A stretch of DNA of 36,523 nucleotides from Flavobacteriaceae bacterium (lineage in GTDB: Bacteria > Bacteroidota > Bacteroidia > Flavobacteriales > Flavobacteriaceae): the NCBI GenBank assembly GCA_002862645.1, contig PKDQ01000022.1, forward strand, positions 1 to 36,523, in the 5' to 3' direction. The stretch's first letter is position 1. The number at the start of each line of letters is the position of its first letter. Below, piece by piece: positions 1-7,331 of the stretch. A model generated the notes under the pieces. The model saw only the letters and a list, made by a program, of their open reading frames with translations, was not told where the DNA came from and made no database searches. The position numbers and the translations under genes were made by a program.

Positions 1-60
1 TCGAACCGGCGACCTCTAGAACCACAATCTAGCGCTCTAACCAACTGAGCTACAACCACC
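1..60 (-). tRNA. tRNA-His (anticodon GTG), 3' end cut by window edge
   Basis: Read on the minus strand, the sequence gives the extra 5' G typical of tRNA-His, an acceptor strand GTGGTTG, a D-arm GCTC...GAGC, an anticodon stem CTAGA/TCTAG around the loop TTGTGGT (anticodon GTG), and the start of the T-arm ending in GGTTCGA. The 3' half of the T-arm and the acceptor strand lie outside the window. A textbook promoter sits just upstream (75-104). Confidence 0.95.
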
Positions 61-74
61 ATTTTTCTGTTATA

Positions 75-104
75 CAAATGTACTACGTTTTTAGAGAATC
101 CAAA
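75..104 (-). promoter_or_regulatory. Bacteroidetes-type promoter for tRNA-His
   Basis: On the minus strand there is a -33 TTTG (101-104), an 18-base spacer and a -7 TACATTTG (75-82), which matches the known Bacteroidetes consensus TTTG-N(about 19)-TAnnTTTG. Transcription would start about seven bases after the -7 box, leaving a leader of a few bases before the tRNA at 60. Confidence 0.75.
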
Positions 105-111
105 ACAGCTT

Positions 112-828
112 TTAAATCAAATCGTTTATACGGTCAACAGCCAATAAACGAGTAGCTGTAAATCCTTCTGCATGATCAACTCCAATAAGTCTTCCCATAT
201 TGGCAGCGCGGTATTTAACACTATCCATAAAGTTTTGACTGCTAATGAGTGTTTCGGGTGCTGACGTTTTTGGGTTAAAAAATTGTGAGGCATAGGCGTT
301 AACCGCCTTAAGTTTGGTGTCCATATGGGCGCTTATATCCACCACAAAGTCAGGACGAGCTTCATTCCATTGGATATAGTGATACACTTGCTTTGGGCGC
401 CATGCTTCCTGTGGTTGTCCATCATACGTGGTCTTTACTTGCTGTAATCCGCACAAAAAACAACTTTCTACCACCAATGCAGCTGCGCGGCCGTGATCGG
501 GATGACGGTCAGAAACAGCGTTGCAAAGCACCATGTCAGGTTTTAAAAAACGAATATATGCAGCCAATTGCAATTGATGTGCCTTGTCATTTTTAAAAAA
601 ACCATCGGCAAAATTGAGGTTATATCGAGCTTTAGCACCTAAAATTCTAGCTGCCGCTTTAGCTTCACGTACACGGATTTCAGCCGTCCCTCTGGTTCCA
701 AGTTCTCCTTGCGTAAGATCGAGAATGGCTACCTGCTTACCATTGGCCATTTCTTTGGCCAGGGTTCCAGCACAAGAAAGCTCTACATCATCAGGGTGTG
801 CCCCTATGGCAAGGATATCTATTTTCAT
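112..828 (-). CDS. bshB1: Bacillithiol biosynthesis deacetylase BshB1
   Basis: A PIG-L/LmbE-family zinc hydrolase of 238 aa. In bacillithiol synthesis it removes the acetyl group from GlcNAc-malate to give GlcN-malate. The N-terminal AHPDD motif (H11, D13, D14) and the later HPDH motif (109-112) supply the expected zinc ligands H11, D14 and H112 and the catalytic Asp. The GELGTRGT stretch (41-48) is typical of the BshB1 branch. The reading frame is open for six more codons upstream (to 846), but that would overlap the glutathione peroxidase gene; the start at 828 leaves two bases after the stop of that gene and matches the usual N-terminus (MKIDILA). The tight spacing suggests cotranscription with the peroxidase, so both would serve thiol redox balance. 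Function is by family recognition. Confidence 0.92.
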   Translation of the reverse strand: MKIDILAIGAHPDDVELSCAGTLAKEMANGKQVAILDLTQGELGTRGTAEIRVREAKAAARILGAKARYNLNFADGFFKNDKAHQLQLAAYIRFLKPDMVLCNAVSDRHPDHGRAAALVVESCFLCGLQQVKTTYDGQPQEAWRPKQVYHYIQWNEARPDFVVDISAHMDTKLKAVNAYASQFFNPKTSAPETLISSQNFMDSVKYRAANMGRLIGVDHAEGFTATRLLAVDRINDLI

Positions 829-830
829 TT

Positions 831-1373
831 TTAGCTTTTTATCCAATCTAACACAACGGGGTCATCGGGTTGTGTACTCGGGGAAATCACCGCTACCAAA
901 TGGCCATTTTCATCGATGAGATACTTTTGAAAATTCCATTTAACCGAACTGTCCTTTACGCCGTTTTTATCTTTTTTAGTAAGAAAAGCATAGAGGGGGT
1001 GTTGGCTTTTTCCTTTAACACTGATCTTGGCCATCATTGGAAAAGAAACGCCGTAATTTTTCTCACAAAAGGCTTTGATATCTTCATTACTTCCGGGTTC
1101 TTGCCACATGAAATTATTTGCTGGGAAGCCTACAATAACAAAATTTTGGTCTTTGTATTCTTGATAAAGGGCTTCAAGTTTTTTATACTGGGGCGTCAGG
1201 CCGCATTTGGAGGCCGTATTTACAATCATGATTTTCTTTCCCTTGAGTGATTCAAGCGAAAAAGACTTGCCGTTTATGTCCTCAACAGTAAACGTGTGAA
1301 TTGAATTTTTCATAGCAGTAGGTTGAGCATAACTAAAACATGCGACAAGCAGTAATATATACATAATGCGCAT
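831..1373 (-). CDS. Glutathione peroxidase family protein (Cys-type, exported)
   Basis: A 180 aa GPx-fold peroxidase with a short N-terminal hydrophobic signal (residues 3-16), so probably periplasmic. The peroxidatic residue is Cys57 in NTASKCG, not selenocysteine. The catalytic partners Gln91 (WQEPG) and Trp146-Asn147 (KWNF) are present. Cys103 in the FCEKNYGV helix sits where thioredoxin-dependent GPx enzymes carry their resolving cysteine, so thioredoxin-like reductants are more likely partners than glutathione (inference). It sits two bases upstream of bshB1 and 45 bases downstream of clpS on the same strand, so it may belong to the longer operon or have its own promoter; no clear -7 box was seen in the gap. 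Confidence 0.9.
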   Translation of the reverse strand: MRIMYILLLVACFSYAQPTAMKNSIHTFTVEDINGKSFSLESLKGKKIMIVNTASKCGLTPQYKKLEALYQEYKDQNFVIVGFPANNFMWQEPGSNEDIKAFCEKNYGVSFPMMAKISVKGKSQHPLYAFLTKKDKNGVKDSSVKWNFQKYLIDENGHLVAVISPSTQPDDPVVLDWIKS

Positions 1374-1418
1374 AGGAAAATTTTTAAGCTAAGGTAAGCA
1401 ATTGAGAAAAATAACGGT

Positions 1419-1706
1419 CTAAACGATTTCAGCACTCAGTCCTGCAGCGTGTAGTCGAATACATTTGGGTTCCAACTCATCGTAAGAACCACGTTTAACA
1501 GAACATTTGCCTTTGTAGTGTACTATAAGCGAACATTGCTCAGCCTGCTCTGGTGTGTGCTCACACACTTCAATCAGAGTACTGATGACATGATCAAAGG
1601 TATTGACATCGTCGTTATACAGTATGATTTCGTGCAAACGAGAGGATTGAACGGCTACTTCTTGCTGTGCTTGCTCTTGTTCTTTTGTTTTTTTAAAGTA
1701 AATCAT
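1419..1706 (-). CDS. clpS: ATP-dependent Clp protease adaptor ClpS
   Basis: A 95 aa adaptor that delivers N-degron substrates to ClpAP/ClpCP. The core LYNDDVNTF (29-37) holds the Asn31-Asp32 pair that binds the substrate alpha-amino group, and His63 in VHYKGKC matches the conserved His of the N-degron pocket. The first 23 residues are the expected flexible, Gln/Glu/Lys-rich tail. The frame is open to 1739, but that start would lie inside prmA; the ATG at 1706 is five bases after the prmA stop and is preferred. It is the fourth gene of a compact leftward run (DUF1599, tpiA, prmA, clpS). Four cysteines (48, 58, 68, 82) in so small a protein are a little unusual. Confidence 0.92.
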   Translation of the reverse strand: MIYFKKTKEQEQAQQEVAVQSSRLHEIILYNDDVNTFDHVISTLIEVCEHTPEQAEQCSLIVHYKGKCSVKRGSYDELEPKCIRLHAAGLSAEIV

Positions 1707-1711
1707 CTTTA

Positions 1712-2536
1712 CTAAAGTATAAATTTTAAGCAAATCCAACCTTCTTTTTCTGTTTTCCCTAGGGGTTTGAGTCCGTTTTCTTGAGCCAAAGCCTGTAGCG
1801 CAGCTACATCTTCTTGATGAAACCCAGAAAACAGTAAGCTGCCGTCTGGCGAAAGCATTTGAGCATAGCTAGGCAAATGGGCCAACAACACATTTCTGTT
1901 GATGTTAGCCAAAATCAAATCCGGTTTAAAGGCTGTGAAATCACCAAGGGTTTTGGTACTAAAGGCAATACCGCATATGTCATTCTTAGCCGCATTTTCT
2001 ATGGCATTATCCACACACCAACTTTCAATATCAACGCCAGCAACCTTTTCAGCGCCTTGCATTTTTGCAGCAATTGCCAAAACACCCGTTCCCGTACCCA
2101 TATCTAAAACTGATTTATCAGCAACATCTATGTCTAGAAGCTGTTCTAGCATGAGCTGTGTGGTGGCATGGTGCCCCGTACCAAAAGACATCTGTGGGTC
2201 GATGATAATTTCGTTCTTGGTGGCGGAAGCCTTGTGAAACGAAGCCCTTATGGTCCAATCACCAACTGTAATGGGATGAAAATGTTCTTCCCAAATAGCA
2301 TTCCAGTTTTGCCCTTCAAAGTCTTGAATGTTTAGGGAAGCCACTACCCCATCAAACGGAACAGCTAGGCAGGCTGTCTCAGAAATTTGAGCCACTTCGT
2401 CCAAAGAGATATATGCTGTCACTCCTGTTTCGGTATTGACAAAACTTTCAAATGGAAAGCTTGTTAGCCAAGCAGAAAAAATAGCTGTTTTATTTGTTGG
2501 ATAAACACTGAAATGATAAGCACGGTAAGCTTTCAA
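1712..2536 (-). CDS. prmA: Ribosomal protein L11 methyltransferase PrmA (TTG start)
   Basis: A 274 aa SAM-dependent methyltransferase that trimethylates ribosomal protein L11. An N-terminal substrate-recognition domain is followed by the Rossmann domain with SFGTGHHATT (117-126), the SAM-binding loop DMGTGTGVLA (145-154) and NINR (211-214), all hallmarks of PrmA. The only sensible start is TTG at 2536, two bases after the tpiA stop; no in-frame ATG or GTG gives a complete N-terminus. It lies between tpiA and clpS with gaps of only two to five bases, so it is almost certainly translated from a polycistronic message. The TTG may lower its yield relative to tpiA (inference). Confidence 0.93.
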   Translation of the reverse strand: MKAYRAYHFSVYPTNKTAIFSAWLTSFPFESFVNTETGVTAYISLDEVAQISETACLAVPFDGVVASLNIQDFEGQNWNAIWEEHFHPITVGDWTIRASFHKASATKNEIIIDPQMSFGTGHHATTQLMLEQLLDIDVADKSVLDMGTGTGVLAIAAKMQGAEKVAGVDIESWCVDNAIENAAKNDICGIAFSTKTLGDFTAFKPDLILANINRNVLLAHLPSYAQMLSPDGSLLFSGFHQEDVAALQALAQENGLKPLGKTEKEGWICLKFIL

Positions 2537-2538
2537 AT

Positions 2539-3288
2539 TTAAAAAGCGTTAACAATCGCAGCAAAGTCTTCAGCATTAAGAGCAGCACCACCAATCAATC
2601 CGCCATCAACATCTGTTTGGGCGAAAATCTCTTTGGCGTTGGCAGGCTTTACGCTTCCCCCGTAAAGCACAGAAACGCGCTGTGCTAACGCATCGTCATA
2701 TTTAGCAGCCAATAATGCTCTTATGTGTGCGTGCATTTCTTGTGCTTGAGCTGGGCTTGCGGTTTCCCCAGTTCCAATAGCCCAAACGGGCTCATAAGCA
2801 AGTGTAATATTTGCCCATTGTGAAGGCTGTAGATGAAAGAGTCCATTTGTAAGCTGACTTGTAACAAGGTCAAAGTGGGCCTCAGACTTGCGATCTTCTA
2901 ACTCTTCCCCAAAACAAAAAATAACATGCATGTCGTTTTCCAGTGCAGCATTTACTTTTTCAGCCAAAAGGGCGTCAGTCTCGTGGAAATAAGCTCTTCG
3001 TTCAGAGTGACCAAGAATAACGGTCTTTACCCCTATGCCTTCTAACATGGCAGCCGACACCTCACCCGTATAGGCGCCAGAAGCGGCTTGGTGCATGTTT
3101 TGGGCAGCCACTCCTATGGATGTACCAGCCGTTTGGTCTACTGCTGCTGCTAGGTGTAAGTAAGGTGTAGCGATGGCTACATGTACGTTGGTATCAAAAG
3201 TTTGTGCTTTTAAAGCAGCTATCAATTCCTGGCTTTCTGCGGCGTTGAGGTTCATTTTCCAGTTACCGGCTACAATTTGTTTTCTCAT
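2539..3288 (-). CDS. tpiA: Triosephosphate isomerase
   Basis: A 249 aa cytosolic TIM-barrel enzyme that interconverts dihydroxyacetone phosphate and glyceraldehyde 3-phosphate. Lys11 (NWKMN), His94 (ILGHSERR) and Glu166 (AYEPVWAIGTG) are the catalytic residues, and the C-terminal phosphate loop GGSVKPAN and GGLIGGAAL are intact. Length is normal for bacterial TPI. It starts two bases after the stop of the DUF1599 gene and ends two bases before prmA, so it is part of one leftward transcription unit. Confidence 0.97.
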   Translation of the reverse strand: MRKQIVAGNWKMNLNAAESQELIAALKAQTFDTNVHVAIATPYLHLAAAVDQTAGTSIGVAAQNMHQAASGAYTGEVSAAMLEGIGVKTVILGHSERRAYFHETDALLAEKVNAALENDMHVIFCFGEELEDRKSEAHFDLVTSQLTNGLFHLQPSQWANITLAYEPVWAIGTGETASPAQAQEMHAHIRALLAAKYDDALAQRVSVLYGGSVKPANAKEIFAQTDVDGGLIGGAALNAEDFAAIVNAF

Positions 3289-3290
3289 GG

Positions 3291-3833
3291 TTATGATTGG
3301 TTATTAAAGTGTATCAGTGCAAATAAGGCGTAATTAATCATGTCTTGAAAGTTGGCTTCTAAACCTTCACTCACAAGCGTTTTGCCTTCGTTATTCTCAA
3401 TTTGTTTTACGCGTAATAGCTTTTGTAGAATCAAATCAGTCAGGGAGCTTACGCGCATGTCGCGCCATGCCTCGCCATAGTCATGATTCTTAAGCTCCAT
3501 AAGAGCTTTGGTCGCTGCTGCGTGTTTGTTGTAATGAACCATCACCTCCTCGCTTGACAAGTCGGGCTGGTCTGCGGCACCGAGTTCCAATTGGATTAAC
3601 GCCATAATGGAATAATTTACAATGCCAATAAATTCAGGCACTTCACCCTCATCAACCTTTTTTGTTTCAAGTTGTTGCAAGATTCTAATGCGCTGTGCTT
3701 TAATAAAAATCTGATCAGTGAGAGAAGTGGGACGAAGTATGCGCCACGCACAGCCGTAATCTTTCATTTTTTGCTCAAACAACGACTTACATGTTGTTGC
3801 TGCAGTAAGATATTGTGCTTCGGTTTGCGACAC
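3291..3833 (-). CDS. DUF1599 (Nmad1-like) protein with duplicated domain, GTG start
   Basis: A 180 aa cytosolic protein of the DUF1599 family, a family also described as nucleotide-modification-associated domain 1; its biochemical role is not established. The protein is an internal duplication. The first half has DYGCAWR (25-31), SLTDQI (37-42) and IVNYSIMALI (71-80); the second has DYGEAWR (118-124), SLTDLI (130-135) and MINYALFALI (165-174). The conserved Asp/Trp/Arg positions in each half suggest a ligand or metal site. Translation starts at GTG (3833). It is the first gene of the unit that continues into tpiA two bases later. The promoter region shared with folP holds a perfect palindrome (3864-3885). 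Confidence 0.8.
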   Translation of the reverse strand: MSQTEAQYLTAATTCKSLFEQKMKDYGCAWRILRPTSLTDQIFIKAQRIRILQQLETKKVDEGEVPEFIGIVNYSIMALIQLELGAADQPDLSSEEVMVHYNKHAAATKALMELKNHDYGEAWRDMRVSSLTDLILQKLLRVKQIENNEGKTLVSEGLEANFQDMINYALFALIHFNNQS

Positions 3834-3863
3834 CTGATTTGATTTGTTGTAAATTTCCCCTCA

Positions 3864-3885
3864 AAAATGAAAATGTTTTCATTTT
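3864..3885. promoter_or_regulatory. 22-bp palindrome in the DUF1599/folP divergent spacer
   Basis: Ten-base arms AAAATGAAAA and TTTTCATTTT flank a central TG. The site is in the 77-base spacer between two divergent genes and overlaps a near-consensus minus-strand -7 box CATTTTTG (3862-3869, one mismatch to TAnnTTTG) for the DUF1599 unit. That placement would suit a repressor operator. It could also simply be AT-rich chance. Confidence 0.4.
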
Positions 3886-3910
3886 AAACCAACTAATTTA
3901 AGCGGTATTT

Positions 3911-4741
3911 ATGAACATCTCGTGTAAAGGCAAGCTTATAGACCTGACAACACCTAAAATAATGGGGATTCTCAACCTAACCCCAGACTCCTTTTATGAT
4001 GGTGGCGTATTCAACAAAACAGATCGTGCACTTGCCCAAACGGAAAAAATGCTTCTTGAAGGCGCTACTTTTATAGACGTTGGTGGAGCAAGCTCAAAAC
4101 CAGGTGCAGTTGAAATTTCAATTGATGAAGAGTTGGCTAGGGTGTTGCCAATAATTGAAGAAATACAAAAAAGATTTCCTGAAGCCATCATTTCCATAGA
4201 TACATACCGCAGTGTTGTAGCCCAACAAGCCGTAGCTACTGGTGCAGCCATAGTTAACGATATTTCAGGTGGTAACCTAGATGCTAAAATGTTGGGTACT
4301 GTTGGGGCGCTAGGAGGTGTTCCGTATATCGCTATGCACATGCAAGGGAAACCGCAAAACATGCAAGACAATCCCAGTTATGACAATGTATTGGTGGAAA
4401 TGAGGTCGTTTTTTGCAGCAAAAATTGACGAAGCGCACAAGGCTGGGATACACGATATTATCATTGATCCAGGGTTTGGTTTCGGAAAAACGTTAGATCA
4501 CAACTATTCGCTACTGAAAAATTTAAGTAGCATGCAAATGGAAGGCATACCCATGTTGATTGGCCTATCGCGTAAGTCTATGATACACAAACAACTAGAA
4601 ATAGAAGCTGCCGATGCGCTAAACGGCACAACCGTATTAAATACCATTGCCTTGCAACAGGGTACACAAATTTTACGTGTGCATGACGTCAAAGAAGCCC
4701 AACAGGCCATACACCTCATTGAAAAACTAACGTACGCTTAA
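3911..4741 (+). CDS. folP: Dihydropteroate synthase
   Basis: A 276 aa TIM-barrel enzyme that joins dihydropterin pyrophosphate and p-aminobenzoate in folate synthesis; it is the target of sulfonamides. IMGILNLTPDSF (17-28) is the first pterin/PABA loop; GGASSKPG (58-65) replaces the more common GGESTRPG; SIDTYR (95-100), NDISGG (116-121), IDPGFGFGK, GLSRKSM and the C-terminal RVHDV phosphate motif are all present. The divergent DUF1599 unit lies upstream and cdaA begins 23 bases downstream on the same strand, so folP-cdaA is a likely operon. FolE, another enzyme of pterin/folate synthesis, is encoded elsewhere in the window (16558). Confidence 0.96.
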   Translation: MNISCKGKLIDLTTPKIMGILNLTPDSFYDGGVFNKTDRALAQTEKMLLEGATFIDVGGASSKPGAVEISIDEELARVLPIIEEIQKRFPEAIISIDTYRSVVAQQAVATGAAIVNDISGGNLDAKMLGTVGALGGVPYIAMHMQGKPQNMQDNPSYDNVLVEMRSFFAAKIDEAHKAGIHDIIIDPGFGFGKTLDHNYSLLKNLSSMQMEGIPMLIGLSRKSMIHKQLEIEAADALNGTTVLNTIALQQGTQILRVHDVKEAQQAIHLIEKLTYA

Positions 4742-4764
4742 CCAATTATTTGTAATTTTATAGG

Positions 4765-5550
4765 ATGTTTGATTTTTTAGATTTTAATATACTGGACATC
4801 ATCGATATTGTATTGGTAGCGATGCTGCTATACTACGCTTACCGTCTTGTTAAAGGAACTGCAGCCATCAATATTTTTGTGGGCATTGTCATACTCTATT
4901 TGATTTGGAAAATCACTGATGCGCTAAACATGGAATTGCTCAGTAACATCCTCGGAGGATTTATGAGCGTTGGGGTATTTGCCCTTATTGTGGTTTTTCA
5001 ACAAGAAATTCGCAAAATACTATTGATGTTGGGGTCTTCAAATTTGGCAAACCGGAAGACAATCAATCGCTATCTCAGCATTTTTAATACCAATTCAAAT
5101 GAAAGGGAATCATCACTTAATATTGATGCTTTGGTGAAAAGTTGTGCTTCACTTAAAAAACAAAAAACAGGCGCACTTTTGGTTCTCGAGCGGAACAGCA
5201 GCTTAGACTTCCTCAAATCATCGGGAGTAGAAGTAAACATGGAAATTTCCATTCCTGTAATTGAAAGTATTTTTCATAAAAGCGCTCCTTTACACGATGG
5301 AGCTGCTATCATAGAAAACAACAACATCACAACAACACGTGTTGTACTCCCTGTATCCGACAAAAGTGGATTGCCAAAAAAATTCGGCTTGCGACACAAA
5401 GCCGCAGTTGGAATTACAGAAAAAACCGATGCGGTGGTACTTGTGGTGTCCGAAGAAACAGGTGGTATCAGCTACTTTAAGGATGGAGAAAAAATTTCTT
5501 TTGGCTCATATAAGGAGCTGCATGAAATCATAGCCAAAGACATGGCTTAA
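4765..5550 (+). CDS. cdaA: Diadenylate cyclase CdaA (DAC domain, membrane protein)
   Basis: A 261 aa membrane-bound cyclase making the second messenger c-di-AMP from two ATP. Three hydrophobic segments (about 12-27, 33-52, 62-80) precede the DAC domain. The DGA motif is at 178-180. The second signature reads RHK at 210-212 where most family members have RHR, a conservative change. The SEETGGIS stretch (229-236) is typical. The gene follows folP by 23 bases. In Firmicutes cdaA is paired with cdaR and glmM, which are absent here; the folP link is common in Bacteroidetes as far as I know. Its stop overlaps the stop of the convergent ABC exporter by four bases. Confidence 0.92.
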   Translation: MFDFLDFNILDIIDIVLVAMLLYYAYRLVKGTAAINIFVGIVILYLIWKITDALNMELLSNILGGFMSVGVFALIVVFQQEIRKILLMLGSSNLANRKTINRYLSIFNTNSNERESSLNIDALVKSCASLKKQKTGALLVLERNSSLDFLKSSGVEVNMEISIPVIESIFHKSAPLHDGAAIIENNNITTTRVVLPVSDKSGLPKKFGLRHKAAVGITEKTDAVVLVVSEETGGISYFKDGEKISFGSYKELHEIIAKDMA

Positions 5551-7331
5551 AGGATGGGTTCAGCATTCACAAACTGAACTTCATAGAGATTCTTATAATG
5601 GCCTCCCGAAATTTTCAACAATTCGCTATGCGTTCCCGACTCAACTATCCTCCCCTTATCCAATACTATAATGCTGTCTGCACGCTGTATGGTGGCCAAT
5701 CTATGGGCTATTACAAGAGAGGTTTTTCCTTTTGTAATTTCCTTAGTAGCTTTTTGGATAAGCTTTTCTGCATGCGTATCAATTGAAGAAGTGGCCTCGT
5801 CTAAAACCAAAATCTTGGGTTGTATAACATAAGCTCTTAGAAAAGCAATCAGCTGACGCTGTCCTGTTGATAGCATCCCTCCGCGTTCTTTTACATTAAA
5901 ATGATAGCCGTCTGGAAGGCTATAAATAAAGTTGTGAACCCCTATTTTTTTGGCAGCTGCAATCACATCATCTTCCGAAATAGAGGCATCCCACAAGGTA
6001 ATGTTGTTGTAAATGGAATCGGCAAAAAGAAAAACATCTTGCAGCACCACACCAATTTGTTTACGCAACCAAGAACGTTCATAGTCTTCAATGTTTACCC
6101 CATCTAAGGTAACCTTACCCCCGTCAATTTCATAAAAACGACTTAGAATATTGATAAGCGTGGACTTACCAGCACCCGTGGCACCAACCACAGCTACAGT
6201 TTCACCCGGCGCCATATTGAACGATATTCCGTGCAGGACCTTTTCATCTTCTTTGTAAGAAAATGTTACATTTTCAAAAGCAACATTACCAGAAATTTCA
6301 TTGTTAGGAATACTAACATTATTTGAAATCGATTCCTGTGTGTCAAGTACTGCCATAACACGACGAACCGCCACCATACCCATTTGAAGGGTGTTAAACT
6401 TATCCGCAATTTGACGAAGTGGACGAAACAGCATCTGCGACAACTGAATAAACAAAAAGATAATCCCCAGTGTTATTCCCGACGAACCTGCAATGACATT
6501 GAGTCCCCCAAACCACACAAGAAGTCCGATGGTAATTGAGGTGGAAAGTTCTGCAATAGGAAAGAAAATAGAGTTATACCAAACGGTTTTCAACCATGCC
6601 TTACGGTGTTTGTTATTGATGTCTTTAAATGCAGCCGACTCTAGGCTTTCACGACAAAACAGTTGCACGACGCTCATGCCCGAAATACGCTCCTGCACAA
6701 AACTGTTCAGGTTGGCTACCTGAGTACGCACCTCATCAAAAGCCGACTTCATGGCTTTTTGAAACTGTCTGGTTGCAAACAGAATTAGTGGTAACACGGA
6801 AAAGACAATAATGGAGAGCTTCCAACTTACGGTCCACATCACCACGATAACCACGACCATCTTTAATAGGTCTGCGATAATCATAAACAAGCCTTGGCTA
6901 AAAATTCCAGAGATGGTTTCAATATCACTTACCACACGCGTAACCAAACGCCCAACGGCTGACTTGTCATAATAAGCCATTTTAAACTGTATCATGTGAC
7001 GATAGAGTGTATTGCGCAAGTCGTAAATAACGTGTTGTCCGAGCCAGTTGGCATAATAGATAAACACAAACTGAAAAATAACTTCAAGCACCAAGGTCAG
7101 AACCATAAGCGCTATAAGAAGCAACATCCCATCATAGTCTTTTAACGTAATATAATCGTCGATGGTAATCTTGAGTAAATAGGGACTTAGGGTAGAAAAT
7201 CCAGACAACAGCACCGCAGAGACCAATACCAATATAAATGTGATGCGGTAAGGCTTTGCAAAAGATAGGAGGCGCTTGAACAAGCTTACATCCAAAATGC
7301 TGTTTGATTCTTTTTTATCCATTTGTTTCAA
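5547..7331 (-). CDS. ABC exporter, fused membrane and ATPase domains (MsbA/LmrA-like)
   Basis: A 594 aa half-transporter expected to work as a homodimer in the inner membrane. Six hydrophobic segments fill residues about 30-300. The ATPase domain has Walker A GATGAGKST (383-391), a Q-loop Gln431, signature LSTGQRQ (487-493, a variant of LSGGQRQ), Walker B ILVLDEA (507-513) and the switch His543. Substrate cannot be read from sequence; lipid A or a drug-like molecule are both possible. The start at 7331 (MKQMDKK) overlaps the end of truA by 17 bases; a second ATG at 7322 is equally possible. It is probably cotranscribed with truA. Confidence 0.9.
   Translation of the reverse strand: MKQMDKKESNSILDVSLFKRLLSFAKPYRITFILVLVSAVLLSGFSTLSPYLLKITIDDYITLKDYDGMLLLIALMVLTLVLEVIFQFVFIYYANWLGQHVIYDLRNTLYRHMIQFKMAYYDKSAVGRLVTRVVSDIETISGIFSQGLFMIIADLLKMVVVIVVMWTVSWKLSIIVFSVLPLILFATRQFQKAMKSAFDEVRTQVANLNSFVQERISGMSVVQLFCRESLESAAFKDINNKHRKAWLKTVWYNSIFFPIAELSTSITIGLLVWFGGLNVIAGSSGITLGIIFLFIQLSQMLFRPLRQIADKFNTLQMGMVAVRRVMAVLDTQESISNNVSIPNNEISGNVAFENVTFSYKEDEKVLHGISFNMAPGETVAVVGATGAGKSTLINILSRFYEIDGGKVTLDGVNIEDYERSWLRKQIGVVLQDVFLFADSIYNNITLWDASISEDDVIAAAKKIGVHNFIYSLPDGYHFNVKERGGMLSTGQRQLIAFLRAYVIQPKILVLDEATSSIDTHAEKLIQKATKEITKGKTSLVIAHRLATIQRADSIIVLDKGRIVESGTHSELLKISGGHYKNLYEVQFVNAEPIL

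Noticed and set aside
831-1373. Possible selenoprotein peroxidase
   Set aside because: The active-site codon encodes Cys, with no in-frame TGA.
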